The notes below the pieces were generated by a model that saw only the letters and a program-made list of their open reading frames with translations, was not told where the DNA came from and searched no databases. From contig JADJNH010000005.1 of assembly GCA_016714365.1 (NCBI GenBank), positions 186,001 to 250,000 of the forward strand: a stretch of DNA of 64,000 bases. The letters run 5' to 3'. This document shows positions 44,031 through 52,555 of this stretch, in pieces (the first letter of the stretch is position 1; each line of letters opens with the position of its first letter). Source of the stretch: Candidatus Vicinibacter affinis. Its GTDB lineage: Bacteria; Bacteroidota; Bacteroidia; Chitinophagales; Saprospiraceae. Position numbers and translations under genes: made by a program.

Positions 44031-46076
44031 TTAAACATTCTCCTTTTTCTTCACCATGGTAAGAATAGAAGCTATGGCAACTGAATCACCTGTTTCATCA
44101 TAAACATCAACTACCCACTTTACAATTCCCTTGGCAATATCTTCCTCGCTTTTTTTCTCTTGTTCAATTTTTTCTTTTACGATTAATTTTACACCAATGG
44201 TCATTCCTGGATATACCGGCTTTATAAAACGACATTCGTCAATTCCGTAATTGAGTAAAACAGGTCCTTTCTTTGCATCCACAAACATCCCTGCAGCCTT
44301 TGACAATATATAATACCCATGAGCCACCCTACCTGTAAAAATAGTACCCTCTAATGAGGTAATATCCATATGAGCATAAAAGTGATCTCCACTTAAATTC
44401 GCAAAATTGGTTATGTCAGCTTCGGTTACCGTATGTTTTGCTGTTATCCAAAGGTCACCAACCTGAAGCTCTTCAAAATATTTTCTAAACAGATGAATTT
44501 CACTTTCATTGGTATCAGCACCATTCTGATAGGTCTTGCTGATTTTGGTAATCATACTTGGAGACCCCTGAATTGCTGTTCTCTGCATATAATGCTTAAT
44601 ACCACGTAGTCCACCCATCTCCTCTCCTCCTCCTGCACGACCCGGTCCACCATGAACCAACAAAGGCATAGGAGATCCATGACCTGTGCTTTCTTTCGCA
44701 CATGACTCGTTCAACACCAATATTCTTCCATGGTAAGCAGCAGAACCGATAACATAATTGGATGCAATATCCGGATTTGAAGTGATGATAGAACTTACAA
44801 GTGATCCTTTTCCTAACTTAGAAATTGAAATTGCTTCATCAATGTCCTTATATGGAATCAAAGTGCTTACTGGACCAAATACTTCAATTTCATGGGATTG
44901 AAGATAATCAAAAGGTCGTTCATTTAACATAAGAATTGGGGACATAAATGAACCGCAACTTGCATCTACCCCAACTAAATTTACCATATTTAAATCACCA
45001 TATACAATCGGTGTTAATTTAGCTAGATCTGCCACCTTTTCTTTAACTTCTGACAATTGTGTCCTTCCAACCAATGCGCCCATTCTTACTTCTTCATTGA
45101 GCGGATTTCCAATTATGGTTTTCTCAAGCCTTAGAGCAAGAGCCTTTTTGACCTCATCTAAATAATTTTCGGGTACAATTAATCTTCTAATGGCCGTGCA
45201 CTTTTGGCCACACTTAGCAGTCATTTCTCGATGAACCTCTTTAATAAAAATATCGAAATCCGGAGTCCCTGGTTTGGCATCCAAGCCTAACACCGAACAA
45301 TTCAATGAATCTGCTTCCATGTTAAAAGGAACAGACTCCTCGATCATTCTGGGATTTGCACGCAACATTCTTCCAGTCGTCGCAGATCCTGTAAAGGTGA
45401 CCACATCTTGACTGGTTACATTGTTTAATAAGTCCCTTGCAGAACCACAGATTAATTGCAAGGAGCCTTCTGGTAAAATTCCTGACGCAATGATATCTTT
45501 TACCACGACTTCAGTCAGATAACTACTTACGGTGGCTGGCTTTACGATGGCTGGCATTCCTGCAAGCAAGTTAACAGATATTTTTTCCAGCATTCCCCAA
45601 ATTGGAAAGTTAAATGCATTGATATGTATGGCCACACCTTCCTTCGGAACCAACAAATGATGACCAATGAAAGTGTTTGACTTCGATAGTGGAGCCAGGT
45701 CCCCGTCCAAACAGAAGGATTGATTTGGTAACTTACGTCGCAGACTAGCATAAGCAAACAATGTTCCGATTCCTCCATCGATGTCAATCCAACTATCTGC
45801 TTTGGTTGCACCAGTTTTATAACTTACGGCATAGTAAGCACCTTTTTTCTCTGTGAGAAATAATGCCAATGCTTTTAACATTCTTCCTCTTTCTTGAAAA
45901 GTCATTTTCCTCAATGCGGATCCACCAAATTTCCTGGCATAATTCAGCATTGCATTAAAATCCAATCCATCTGAAGAGGCATAAGTGATTATTTCATCAT
46001 TGACTGCATTAATTAATGGAATTCCATCCCCATCTCCTTCAATCCATTTACCAAGACTGTAGTTTTTCAATTTCAT
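44031..46076 (-). CDS. paaZ: PaaZ-like bifunctional aldehyde dehydrogenase / enoyl-CoA hydratase
   Basis: About 681 residues. Residues 1-520 form an aldehyde dehydrogenase with HINAFNFPIWGMLEKI, FTGSATTGRML and the catalytic Cys region TAKCGQKCTAIRR. The last 150 residues form a MaoC-like hydratase hot-dog fold (FANLSGDHFYAHMD, FTGRVAHGYYILS). In phenylacetate degradation PaaZ opens oxepin-CoA with the hydratase half and oxidises the aldehyde with the other. No paaABCDE, paaG or paaK gene is in the window, so the step cannot be confirmed here. I use the ATG at 46076 (MKLKNYSLGKWI); the frame upstream opens with TTG and shows no conservation. Confidence 0.85.
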   Translation of the reverse strand: MKLKNYSLGKWIEGDGDGIPLINAVNDEIITYASSDGLDFNAMLNYARKFGGSALRKMTFQERGRMLKALALFLTEKKGAYYAVSYKTGATKADSWIDIDGGIGTLFAYASLRRKLPNQSFCLDGDLAPLSKSNTFIGHHLLVPKEGVAIHINAFNFPIWGMLEKISVNLLAGMPAIVKPATVSSYLTEVVVKDIIASGILPEGSLQLICGSARDLLNNVTSQDVVTFTGSATTGRMLRANPRMIEESVPFNMEADSLNCSVLGLDAKPGTPDFDIFIKEVHREMTAKCGQKCTAIRRLIVPENYLDEVKKALALRLEKTIIGNPLNEEVRMGALVGRTQLSEVKEKVADLAKLTPIVYGDLNMVNLVGVDASCGSFMSPILMLNERPFDYLQSHEIEVFGPVSTLIPYKDIDEAISISKLGKGSLVSSIITSNPDIASNYVIGSAAYHGRILVLNESCAKESTGHGSPMPLLVHGGPGRAGGGEEMGGLRGIKHYMQRTAIQGSPSMITKISKTYQNGADTNESEIHLFRKYFEELQVGDLWITAKHTVTEADITNFANLSGDHFYAHMDITSLEGTIFTGRVAHGYYILSKAAGMFVDAKKGPVLLNYGIDECRFIKPVYPGMTIGVKLIVKEKIEQEKKSEEDIAKGIVKWVVDVYDETGDSVAIASILTMVKKKENV

Positions 46077-46168
46077 GTTACTTGAATTTAATTGTATTCC
46101 AAGACAAATATAAATGGACAGCAATTCAGTCCAACTCAAATATTTACTAAAAGATAAATAAATCTTCG

Positions 46169-46630
46169 CTAAATCTCAATGCCAAACTGCTTCAAATGAT
46201 GAACAGCATGCTTGTATAATAATGCTACGTTTTGTTCAAAATTTAGATCGCCAAAAAATGGGTTGCGAATCTGCAATTTCTCATTGGCAGCGTAAACTTC
46301 AAACATGTAATTTATCTCGTTTTCCAATTCATGTATGGCATCTTCAAAATGCATATGTTGAATAGGGTCTGGACGTTCCCCCATGAGGGCGTTTTTAGTG
46401 TTTTCTTTAAATGGAATATCAGACATTATGAAAGCCTGTAACTTATCCAATCTCTCTAATGGTGTAACAATTTCTCTAATACCAATCTTCCCATTTGCTA
46501 CTTTGAAAGAACCTATCATGTGCTCAACCATTTCATGTGCATTCATAACGCCCCAATTCCCTTTAGCATTTGGTGCAAGTTTTCTCAAATGCTTGGAAAA
46601 TTCTTCTCGTAAAAATGCTGCTTTATTCAT
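46169..46630 (-). CDS. DUF1569/DinB-like protein
   Basis: A 153-residue helical protein of the DinB four-helix superfamily, DUF1569 type. Candidate metal-binding histidines are in VMNAHEMVEHMIGSF and in the C-terminal YKHAVHHLKQFG, the usual three-His arrangement. Members are thought to be metal-dependent thiol S-transferases or hydrolases, but this subfamily is uncharacterised. It lies between fabG and the PaaZ-like gene on the same strand, 92 bases before paaZ; I recall the two occurring together in other Bacteroidetes, which suggests a linked role. Confidence 0.75.
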   Translation of the reverse strand: MNKAAFLREEFSKHLRKLAPNAKGNWGVMNAHEMVEHMIGSFKVANGKIGIREIVTPLERLDKLQAFIMSDIPFKENTKNALMGERPDPIQHMHFEDAIHELENEINYMFEVYAANEKLQIRNPFFGDLNFEQNVALLYKHAVHHLKQFGIEI

Positions 46631-46681
46631 AATCCTATCTAGAAAATTTGGCTGTGGCTTGTTGAGATCTTTTAAGTCTTC

Positions 46682-47428
46682 TTACATGTTAAGCCCACCA
46701 CATACGCTTAACACCTGACCAGTTATGTAACTCGATTGTTCAGATGCCAGAAATGTTACCACATCAGCCACTTCTGATGCTTGAGCCAATCTTCCAAGTG
46801 GTATATTTTTAAGAAAATTTTCTTTTGTCTTTTCATCAAGTACATGCGTCATTTCCGTCTCAATAAAACCAGGAGCAATGGCATTGCAGCGTATATTTCT
46901 GCTGGCTACTTCTTTAGCTACTGATTTTGTAAAACCAATCATGCCCGCTTTAGATGCAGCATAATTTGCCTGGCCTGCATTACCAAAAATGCCTACCACC
47001 GAAGTAATGTTGATGATGCTTCCACTGCGTTGCCTCATCATTTGAGTTACTGCAAATTTGGTTAAGTTAAATGCAGATTTAAGATTGATATTCATCACCT
47101 GGTCCCATTGTTCTTCAGTCATTCTCATGAGAAGATTGTCCTTGGTTATCCCGGCATTGTTCACCAATATGTCCAATCCACCAAAATCTGCAACGACTTG
47201 TGTAATCAAATCTTTACTCGCTTGGTGATTCGATGCATCTGAAGCATAGGCTCTTATTTTTACTGGGTAAATTTCCAGTTTTGAAATGAGCTCTTGTGCT
47301 TTCTCAGGTGAACTTAAATATGTAAAAGCGACATTGGAACCATTTTTTGCAAGCTTTTCAACAATTGCCGAACCAATGCCCCTACTGCCACCAGTTACGA
47401 GGGAAACCTTGCCGGGAACTTTACACAT
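46682..47428 (-). CDS. fabG: 3-oxoacyl-[acyl-carrier-protein] reductase
   Basis: A 248-residue short-chain dehydrogenase that reduces 3-oxoacyl-ACP with NADPH in fatty acid elongation. The cofactor motif is VTGGSRGIGSAI near residue 11, NNAGITKDNLLMRM matches FabG closely, the catalytic Ser is in IINITSVVG and the Tyr-Lys pair in NYAASKAGMIGFTK. The C-terminus ITGQVLSVCGGLNM is typical. Other SDRs share these motifs, but the NLLMRMTEEQWDQV and GNAGQANYAASKAG strings are diagnostic for FabG. It follows the DUF4290 gene by 41 bases. Confidence 0.92.
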   Translation of the reverse strand: MCKVPGKVSLVTGGSRGIGSAIVEKLAKNGSNVAFTYLSSPEKAQELISKLEIYPVKIRAYASDASNHQASKDLITQVVADFGGLDILVNNAGITKDNLLMRMTEEQWDQVMNINLKSAFNLTKFAVTQMMRQRSGSIINITSVVGIFGNAGQANYAASKAGMIGFTKSVAKEVASRNIRCNAIAPGFIETEMTHVLDEKTKENFLKNIPLGRLAQASEVADVVTFLASEQSSYITGQVLSVCGGLNM

Positions 47429-47469
47429 ACTTTTTTTTTAAGCGTATTGGAATTGATTTTTCTAATTAT

Positions 47470-48147
47470 TTATTGTGGTCTTCGACTCTTAAAATTACTT
47501 TTATTTCTGGGTTTGTTATAATGCTTCTGATTCTTTCCTCCACCTTTATAATTATTAGGTCTGATCTTTTGATGTCTGGTATAGTTAGTTGCCACTTCCA
47601 ACACTGTCTCCTCAGGTATTTCGAGCACTCCTTTACTCATATTGAACAAATCCTCCTTTATAATTTCATCGCTGACGTAATGTTCCTTATTCCAGTTTTT
47701 AAAAGCCATTTTCATATAACTTGCAATGATTACTGCAAAGGCCATTTTCTTTTTTGGGTCTTCAAGAGTAATAGCCTTTTGAATCATGGCATTCACATAA
47801 TTCCCATAATGACGGTTTCTCTCCAATGCATGTGGATATTCAATTTTTTCAGGTATAATGATATCGTTTTCAGGAGTAGGAATAATTCCTGTTGGAGGAA
47901 TAACATCAATTTTATATTGGGCAATTCTGAAAAAATGATGCCATAACTTCTTCCGGTGTTCTTCAAAGTTCCTGTTATAGGGAGTCATTATTTGCATGAG
48001 CTCAATGACCGTTTCAGCAAATGACTGACGATATTTTGGATCTTCTATTGCCTTACAATGAAGCACAAGATCTTGGACCATACGCCCATACTCAGGCATT
48101 ATTAATTCATCAAGAGAGGTGTTATAAACAAAATGTACATCCTGCAT
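47470..48147 (-). CDS. DUF4290 protein
   Basis: A 225-residue protein conserved in Bacteroidetes and not characterised. Landmarks are the N-terminal LDELIMPEYGRMVQDLV and MTPYNRNFEEHRKKLWHHFFRIA, a central helical region, and a very basic C-terminal tail of about 30 residues rich in Lys, Arg, Asn and Gly (RHQKIRPNNYKGGGKNQKHY), suggesting nucleic acid contact. It lacks a signal peptide. It starts 11 bases after the glmS stop, so the two are probably co-transcribed, an arrangement I recall in this phylum. Confidence 0.85.
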   Translation of the reverse strand: MQDVHFVYNTSLDELIMPEYGRMVQDLVLHCKAIEDPKYRQSFAETVIELMQIMTPYNRNFEEHRKKLWHHFFRIAQYKIDVIPPTGIIPTPENDIIIPEKIEYPHALERNRHYGNYVNAMIQKAITLEDPKKKMAFAVIIASYMKMAFKNWNKEHYVSDEIIKEDLFNMSKGVLEIPEETVLEVATNYTRHQKIRPNNYKGGGKNQKHYNKPRNKSNFKSRRPQ

Positions 48148-48158
48148 AAATAATTTCT

Positions 48159-50000
48159 TTATTCTACTGTTACTGATTTGGCTAGGTTTCTTGGCTGATC
48201 AACATCACAACCTCTCAAGACTGCAATGTGATAGGATAAAAGTTGAAGGGGAATTACAGAAAGTAAAGGAGTTAATGGTTCAATTGTTGCCGGAATTTCA
48301 ATACAAAAATCTGCGATTTTTTTAATCTCGTGATCACCACTTGCAACAATTGCAATTACAACTCCTTTTCGCGCTTTTACCTCCATAATATTGGAGACGA
48401 TTTTTTCGTAAGCACTCTTATTGGTCGCAATTACAATAACAGGCATATTCTCATCTATTAGAGCTATTGGGCCATGTTTCATTTCTGCAGCTGGATAACC
48501 TTCCGCATGTATATAAGAGATCTCTTTCAATTTTAGTGCTCCTTCCAGAGCCACAGGAAAATTATATCCCCTACCCAAATAAAGAGCATTGTTGGTATTC
48601 TTAAATTTCTCAGCCAGGCTTGTGATATCATCGTTGGTATAGAGAACTTGGGATACTTTTTCAGGTATCTGAGCCAATTCTGCAATAAGCTGGTGATAAT
48701 ATGAATTACTAAGTGAACCGTTTTTATGGCCAAGAACAATTGCCATAAGTGATAACAATGTAACCTGACCTGTAAATGCCTTGGTAGAGGCAACTCCAAT
48801 CTCAGGACCACAATGAATATAGGAGCCTCCGTGCGTTAAACGTGCGATAGAAGAACCTACTACATTAACTACCCCATAAACAAGTGCTCCCTTTTCCTTG
48901 GCCAGCTCTGCTGCTGCCAGTGTATCTGCAGTTTCTCCCGATTGAGAAATCACAATGACCACATCTTGTGGACCTAGGATGGGATTTCGGTATCTAAATT
49001 CTGAAGCATATTCAACCTCAACAGGAATTCTTGCCAACTCTTCAATTAAATATTCGCCAATTAGAGCTGAATGCCAGCTGGTACCACAAGCAGCAATAAT
49101 GATCCTCTTTGCATTCGCTATTCTAATGGAGTGTTCTTCCAAACCTCCCAACCTGGCCCAACCCTCAATGGCACTTAGTCGCCCCCTCATGCAATCTGAG
49201 ATAGTTTGTGGTTGTTGGTAGATCTCTTTCAACATAAAATGGGCAAAACCACTTTTCTCCAATTGATCAATACTCATATCCAATTCATGAATTATGGGCT
49301 CTTGAACTACTTCATTAGTAATGGTGGTCACCTCAATTCCATTTATTCTGGAAATCTCTACAACCTCCTCATCATTTAGATAAATTACCTTATTCGTGTA
49401 TTGAATTATTGGAGAGGCATCTGAAGCTAAAAAATATTCATGTTCTCCGATACCTACTACCAATGGACTGGATTTACGAGCCCCCACAATTATATCCGGT
49501 TGGTTTTGGTCCATCACAACAATTGCATAAGCACCAATTACTTTAGTTAGTGCTTTTCTAACTGCATCTCCCAGACCGAGATTCTCCCTTTGTTGAATCT
49601 CCTCAATTAAATGAACCAAAACTTCAGTATCTGTTTCACTTTGGAATTGGTGACCTAATCTTCTGAGGGCTTCTTTAATGGTGGCATAGTTTTCTATGAT
49701 CCCATTATGGATGATTGACAATCTACCCGAACCTGAGGAGTGAGGATGGGCATTTATATCATCTGGCTTACCGTGGGTAGCCCAACGAGTATGACCCATT
49801 CCAAGGGTTCCTTTTGGATGGTTATCCTTGGTAAAATCTATTAATTCCTGAACTTTTCCCTTCTTTTTGAAAACCTTTATTTCATGATCAAGAATGGCTA
49901 TTCCAGCACTGTCATATCCCCTGTATTCAAGTCTTTGCAAGCCCTCAATAAGGATTGGGTAAGCGTCTTTAGTTCCGATATAAGCAATAATTCCACACAT
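48159..50000 (-). CDS. glmS: Glutamine-fructose-6-phosphate aminotransferase
   Basis: GlmS makes glucosamine-6-phosphate for peptidoglycan and LPS. The 613-residue protein begins MCGIIAYIG, with the Cys nucleophile exposed after Met removal, and has RLEYRGYDSAG and MGHTRWATHG of the Ntn glutaminase domain. The two SIS isomerase domains follow (CGTSWHSALIGEYL; LGRGYNFPVALEGALKLKEISYIHAEGYPAAEMKHG split across the second domain). The C-terminal DQPRNLAKSVTVE is classical. I saw no glmS ribozyme signature upstream, as expected outside Firmicutes. It is the first gene of a likely operon with DUF4290 and fabG. Confidence 0.97.
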   Translation of the reverse strand: MCGIIAYIGTKDAYPILIEGLQRLEYRGYDSAGIAILDHEIKVFKKKGKVQELIDFTKDNHPKGTLGMGHTRWATHGKPDDINAHPHSSGSGRLSIIHNGIIENYATIKEALRRLGHQFQSETDTEVLVHLIEEIQQRENLGLGDAVRKALTKVIGAYAIVVMDQNQPDIIVGARKSSPLVVGIGEHEYFLASDASPIIQYTNKVIYLNDEEVVEISRINGIEVTTITNEVVQEPIIHELDMSIDQLEKSGFAHFMLKEIYQQPQTISDCMRGRLSAIEGWARLGGLEEHSIRIANAKRIIIAACGTSWHSALIGEYLIEELARIPVEVEYASEFRYRNPILGPQDVVIVISQSGETADTLAAAELAKEKGALVYGVVNVVGSSIARLTHGGSYIHCGPEIGVASTKAFTGQVTLLSLMAIVLGHKNGSLSNSYYHQLIAELAQIPEKVSQVLYTNDDITSLAEKFKNTNNALYLGRGYNFPVALEGALKLKEISYIHAEGYPAAEMKHGPIALIDENMPVIVIATNKSAYEKIVSNIMEVKARKGVVIAIVASGDHEIKKIADFCIEIPATIEPLTPLLSVIPLQLLSYHIAVLRGCDVDQPRNLAKSVTVE

Positions 50001-50029
50001 ATTAAGTGTAAATATAATGTGTTTTGTGT

Positions 50030-51412
50030 TTATTCTGAGTATACAAGCCTAAGTTTTGCAGGATATTTTGAGTGTCGATTTCCATAGAGAACCACCCTTT
50101 GCGCCGACTCAGTTTTGTATAGAGGACTGATGATTAAATCAAGACCTTTCTTTTCTTTCACGCTCTTTTGAAAATGTGCAGAAATATTTAACCTGTAGCG
50201 GTAGACACTATTGCCATTTTCAACAATTCTTACAGGATTTCCTCCACAAATTGATAAATATTGACTTAAGTTGGTTAAATCCCTGGACAAATTTCTTCCA
50301 ATTACATAATCCCTGATATCTTCTTCTTTTCCTGAACTCAAGTCCTGTAAAAATAACAATCCTGTGGGTTTATACCAACTTAAATTGTCCCCGGGAAGTT
50401 CAGCCACAAAGAATTCAAGTACTGCAAAATTTAAAAATTTATTTCCCCAACTTGAATCATAAGGCATTTGAAGTCTGGCATCACTCCCGCTCATCCCCTG
50501 AATAAAGAAAAGGCTATCTCCAGAGGTTTGGCCACTTATAAATAACCCGGCAGGACTGGATGAATTGTCAACTTTTATATGTGGTGCTTTAACTGCAAAA
50601 TCTCCCATATTAAATACAAACTGACCTTGAGTAGTATCATTTATTTGATAGTAAATGGTAATTCTACTGTCACTGTTAGCGGGGTTTAATGCCATCATGG
50701 AAGCCTCCTGACTTGCTACTAAGCCTATACCAGGAAATAGGTAAATAAAACTATCTACATTGGTAAACACAGTATCAGGCATTTTGCGAAGAATATCCAT
50801 AAATACTGAAGTGTCCAACGGAATCCTTAATTGCGGAAAAAATGATGAGGTCACATTGTTTTGTGTAACTTTCACAGAATCATTGCGATTTGGAATAAAT
50901 TGTTCCAATACTCCCAGTCGAGTTGATTTAAGCCTTGCTTTAAAATCTGAATAATATCTAGTTCTTTGATCTAAAGGCTCGTCCAATTGAAACACTTCTA
51001 TTTTTTGAAGTTTTGTAGGATCACCATAAAATTCAACAGTATCATATCGAATACTTAATACTACTGAATCAATTTTGTTGGTTAAAAAACTCCTTTCCTT
51101 GGTGGGTATAAACCTAATCTGACTATAAAACTCTGCTTCCACTTTACCAAAAATTGGGTCATCCATTTTGCCCAGTAAAAACGTGCCTGGCAGACCTGCA
51201 TAGGCTGTTAAAAGGGAATCTTGTTGATATGGCTTCATGCTGAAGCTGAAAGTGTCCACACCTTTGGCATTAACCCACTCGTCAGAAATCAAATCTGTTC
51301 CAAGAGTCTCATTTTTATCACATGAAACCAAGGAGAAAAATACCATTGCAACTAACAAAACGCACTGCCCAATTGGTAAAACTAGGCCTTTCTTAAAAAT
51401 TCTTAGATTCAT
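50030..51412 (-). CDS. DUF4270 lipoprotein
   Basis: About 460 residues. A signal peptide with lipobox (LVAMVFFSLVSC, cysteine near residue 33) is followed by the DUF4270 region starting DKNETLGTDLISDEWVNAKGVDTF, a hallmark opening of this family. The body is beta-rich with repeated strand segments and ends YGNRHSKYPAKLRLVYSE. The domain is found in Bacteroidetes outer-surface or periplasmic lipoproteins of unknown function. I use the ATG at 51412, since the frame upstream begins with TTG. It follows the starch-synthase-like gene by 16 bases and is followed by glmS, a gene order I recall in other Bacteroidetes. Confidence 0.82.
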   Translation of the reverse strand: MNLRIFKKGLVLPIGQCVLLVAMVFFSLVSCDKNETLGTDLISDEWVNAKGVDTFSFSMKPYQQDSLLTAYAGLPGTFLLGKMDDPIFGKVEAEFYSQIRFIPTKERSFLTNKIDSVVLSIRYDTVEFYGDPTKLQKIEVFQLDEPLDQRTRYYSDFKARLKSTRLGVLEQFIPNRNDSVKVTQNNVTSSFFPQLRIPLDTSVFMDILRKMPDTVFTNVDSFIYLFPGIGLVASQEASMMALNPANSDSRITIYYQINDTTQGQFVFNMGDFAVKAPHIKVDNSSSPAGLFISGQTSGDSLFFIQGMSGSDARLQMPYDSSWGNKFLNFAVLEFFVAELPGDNLSWYKPTGLLFLQDLSSGKEEDIRDYVIGRNLSRDLTNLSQYLSICGGNPVRIVENGNSVYRYRLNISAHFQKSVKEKKGLDLIISPLYKTESAQRVVLYGNRHSKYPAKLRLVYSE

Positions 51413-51428
51413 CTGACAATAACGATGT

Positions 51429-52232
51429 CTAGGATAAAATAGTCTTGTAAAAATCAATATAGTCTGGCAAATAATTTTCTGCCGGGGTTTCGATAAATGG
51501 TTTATTCAAGCTATCAATAGCTAATTTAAGATTTTCTGAAATCTCCTGCGTCCCCTGAATGATTCCGTCAGCAAACTGGATGGCTCCCTTTTGCAAAGTA
51601 ATTCCGGTTCCATTCTTAAATGGGCTAAGCTGATCGGCTTTCAAATTATTAATCGCGGCCTTTTTAAAGAAATCATCATTAAAATTTGATTCTAAACTCT
51701 TTTCATACAAAGAAAAGATAACCTTCGACTGCTTAAACACGGGGTCATTTTTATATACCGTCTTAAGATAAAAAGGAATCAAACTAGTCATCCAACCATG
51801 GCAATGAACCACATCCGGCGCCCATCCAAACTTTTTAACAGTCTCTATAGCCCCCTTACAAAAGAAGATCATCCGATCCTGATTATCTTCAAATGGTTGA
51901 CCACTTTCATCTTCAAAAACATACTTCCGCTTAAAAAATTCATCATTATCTAGAAAATACACTTGAATACGAGAACCCGGAAGAGAGGCAACTTTAATGA
52001 TTAAGGCATAATCGTCATCATCAATGATGATGTTCATTCCACTCAATCTAACTACTTCATGTAAACGGTGTCTTCTTTCATTTATAGTCCCAAATCTTGG
52101 CATTAAAATCCTGATTTCCATCCCACTGTCCTGTGCAAAAGCTGGAAGTTTTTGAATCAAGGATCCTATGCCGTCTTGATCTAAATAGGGGTCCATTTCT
52201 TGTGTTATGTATAAAACTCTGTTTTTACTCAT
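51429..52232 (-). CDS. Starch/glycogen synthase N-terminal domain protein (GT5-like, single domain)
   Basis: About 267 residues, covering only the N-terminal Rossmann half of a GT5 starch synthase. The opening RVLYITQEMDPYLDQDGIGSL and the segment FGWAPDVVHCHGWMTSLIPFYLK are recognisable, but the ADP-glucose lysine motif (KxGGL) is replaced by QDGIGSL and the C-terminal donor half is absent. It therefore should not synthesise glycogen as such. The short form is widespread in Bacteroidetes as far as I recall, next to DUF4270 genes, so truncation here is a family trait rather than local damage. Start ATG 52232; an upstream TTG frame (52250) lacks support. Confidence 0.75.
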   Translation of the reverse strand: MSKNRVLYITQEMDPYLDQDGIGSLIQKLPAFAQDSGMEIRILMPRFGTINERRHRLHEVVRLSGMNIIIDDDDYALIIKVASLPGSRIQVYFLDNDEFFKRKYVFEDESGQPFEDNQDRMIFFCKGAIETVKKFGWAPDVVHCHGWMTSLIPFYLKTVYKNDPVFKQSKVIFSLYEKSLESNFNDDFFKKAAINNLKADQLSPFKNGTGITLQKGAIQFADGIIQGTQEISENLKLAIDSLNKPFIETPAENYLPDYIDFYKTILS

Positions 52233-52267
52233 GGTTTGATTAACATGCAATATCCAAAAACGGAGTG

Positions 52268-52275
52268 CAAAAGTA
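52268..52275 (-). promoter_or_regulatory. Putative -7 box of the starch-synthase-like gene
   Basis: The minus strand reads TACTTTTG (TAnnTTTG), 35 bases before the ATG at 52232. It would drive the starch-synthase-like and DUF4270 genes, and possibly glmS. Confidence 0.4.
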
Positions 52276-52476
52276 CAACATTTTAAGCATAAAGTCTAAT
52301 ACTTAACCATTAGAATTGACCTAATTCTCTGAAAAACAATGAAATAGTTCTCTAAGCTTTCAATTCTTCCGTTATTATATTAAAACAATTTTAGATAGGA
52401 ATTTGTCCTAATAGTGGCTTTTAACTAGAAAGTCAAATTGAAATTACCCTTGATTTTGGATCTCTATTTGATTTTG

Positions 52477-52494
52477 AAAGGGATTTTTCCCTTT
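52477..52494. terminator. Possible terminator hairpin after VWA gene
   Basis: AAAGGGA pairs perfectly with TCCCTTT around a 4-base T loop. On the plus strand it is followed by TTAATTTC. As it lies 60 bases beyond the minus-strand VWA gene end it may terminate that transcript, though the T tract on that strand is weak. Confidence 0.35.
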
Positions 52495-52555
52495 TTAATT
52501 TCTTAAATAAAAGTTTCCAGGTAGAATCACAAAAAATTCAGCAAAACTCTAAATC

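Larger units (their letters stand above)
52251..52555. other. Intergenic region with -7 box and hairpin
   Basis: About 300 bases without ORF. A minus-strand -7-like TACTTTTG at 52268-52275 is the probable promoter of the starch-synthase-like gene. A hairpin (52477-52494) sits downstream of the VWA gene. Confidence 0.5.

Noticed and set aside
47347..47946. Long plus-strand ORF of 199 codons
   Set aside because: It is antisense to fabG and DUF4290, rich in Cys, Phe and His with no domain pattern, as expected for a shadow frame of well-supported genes.
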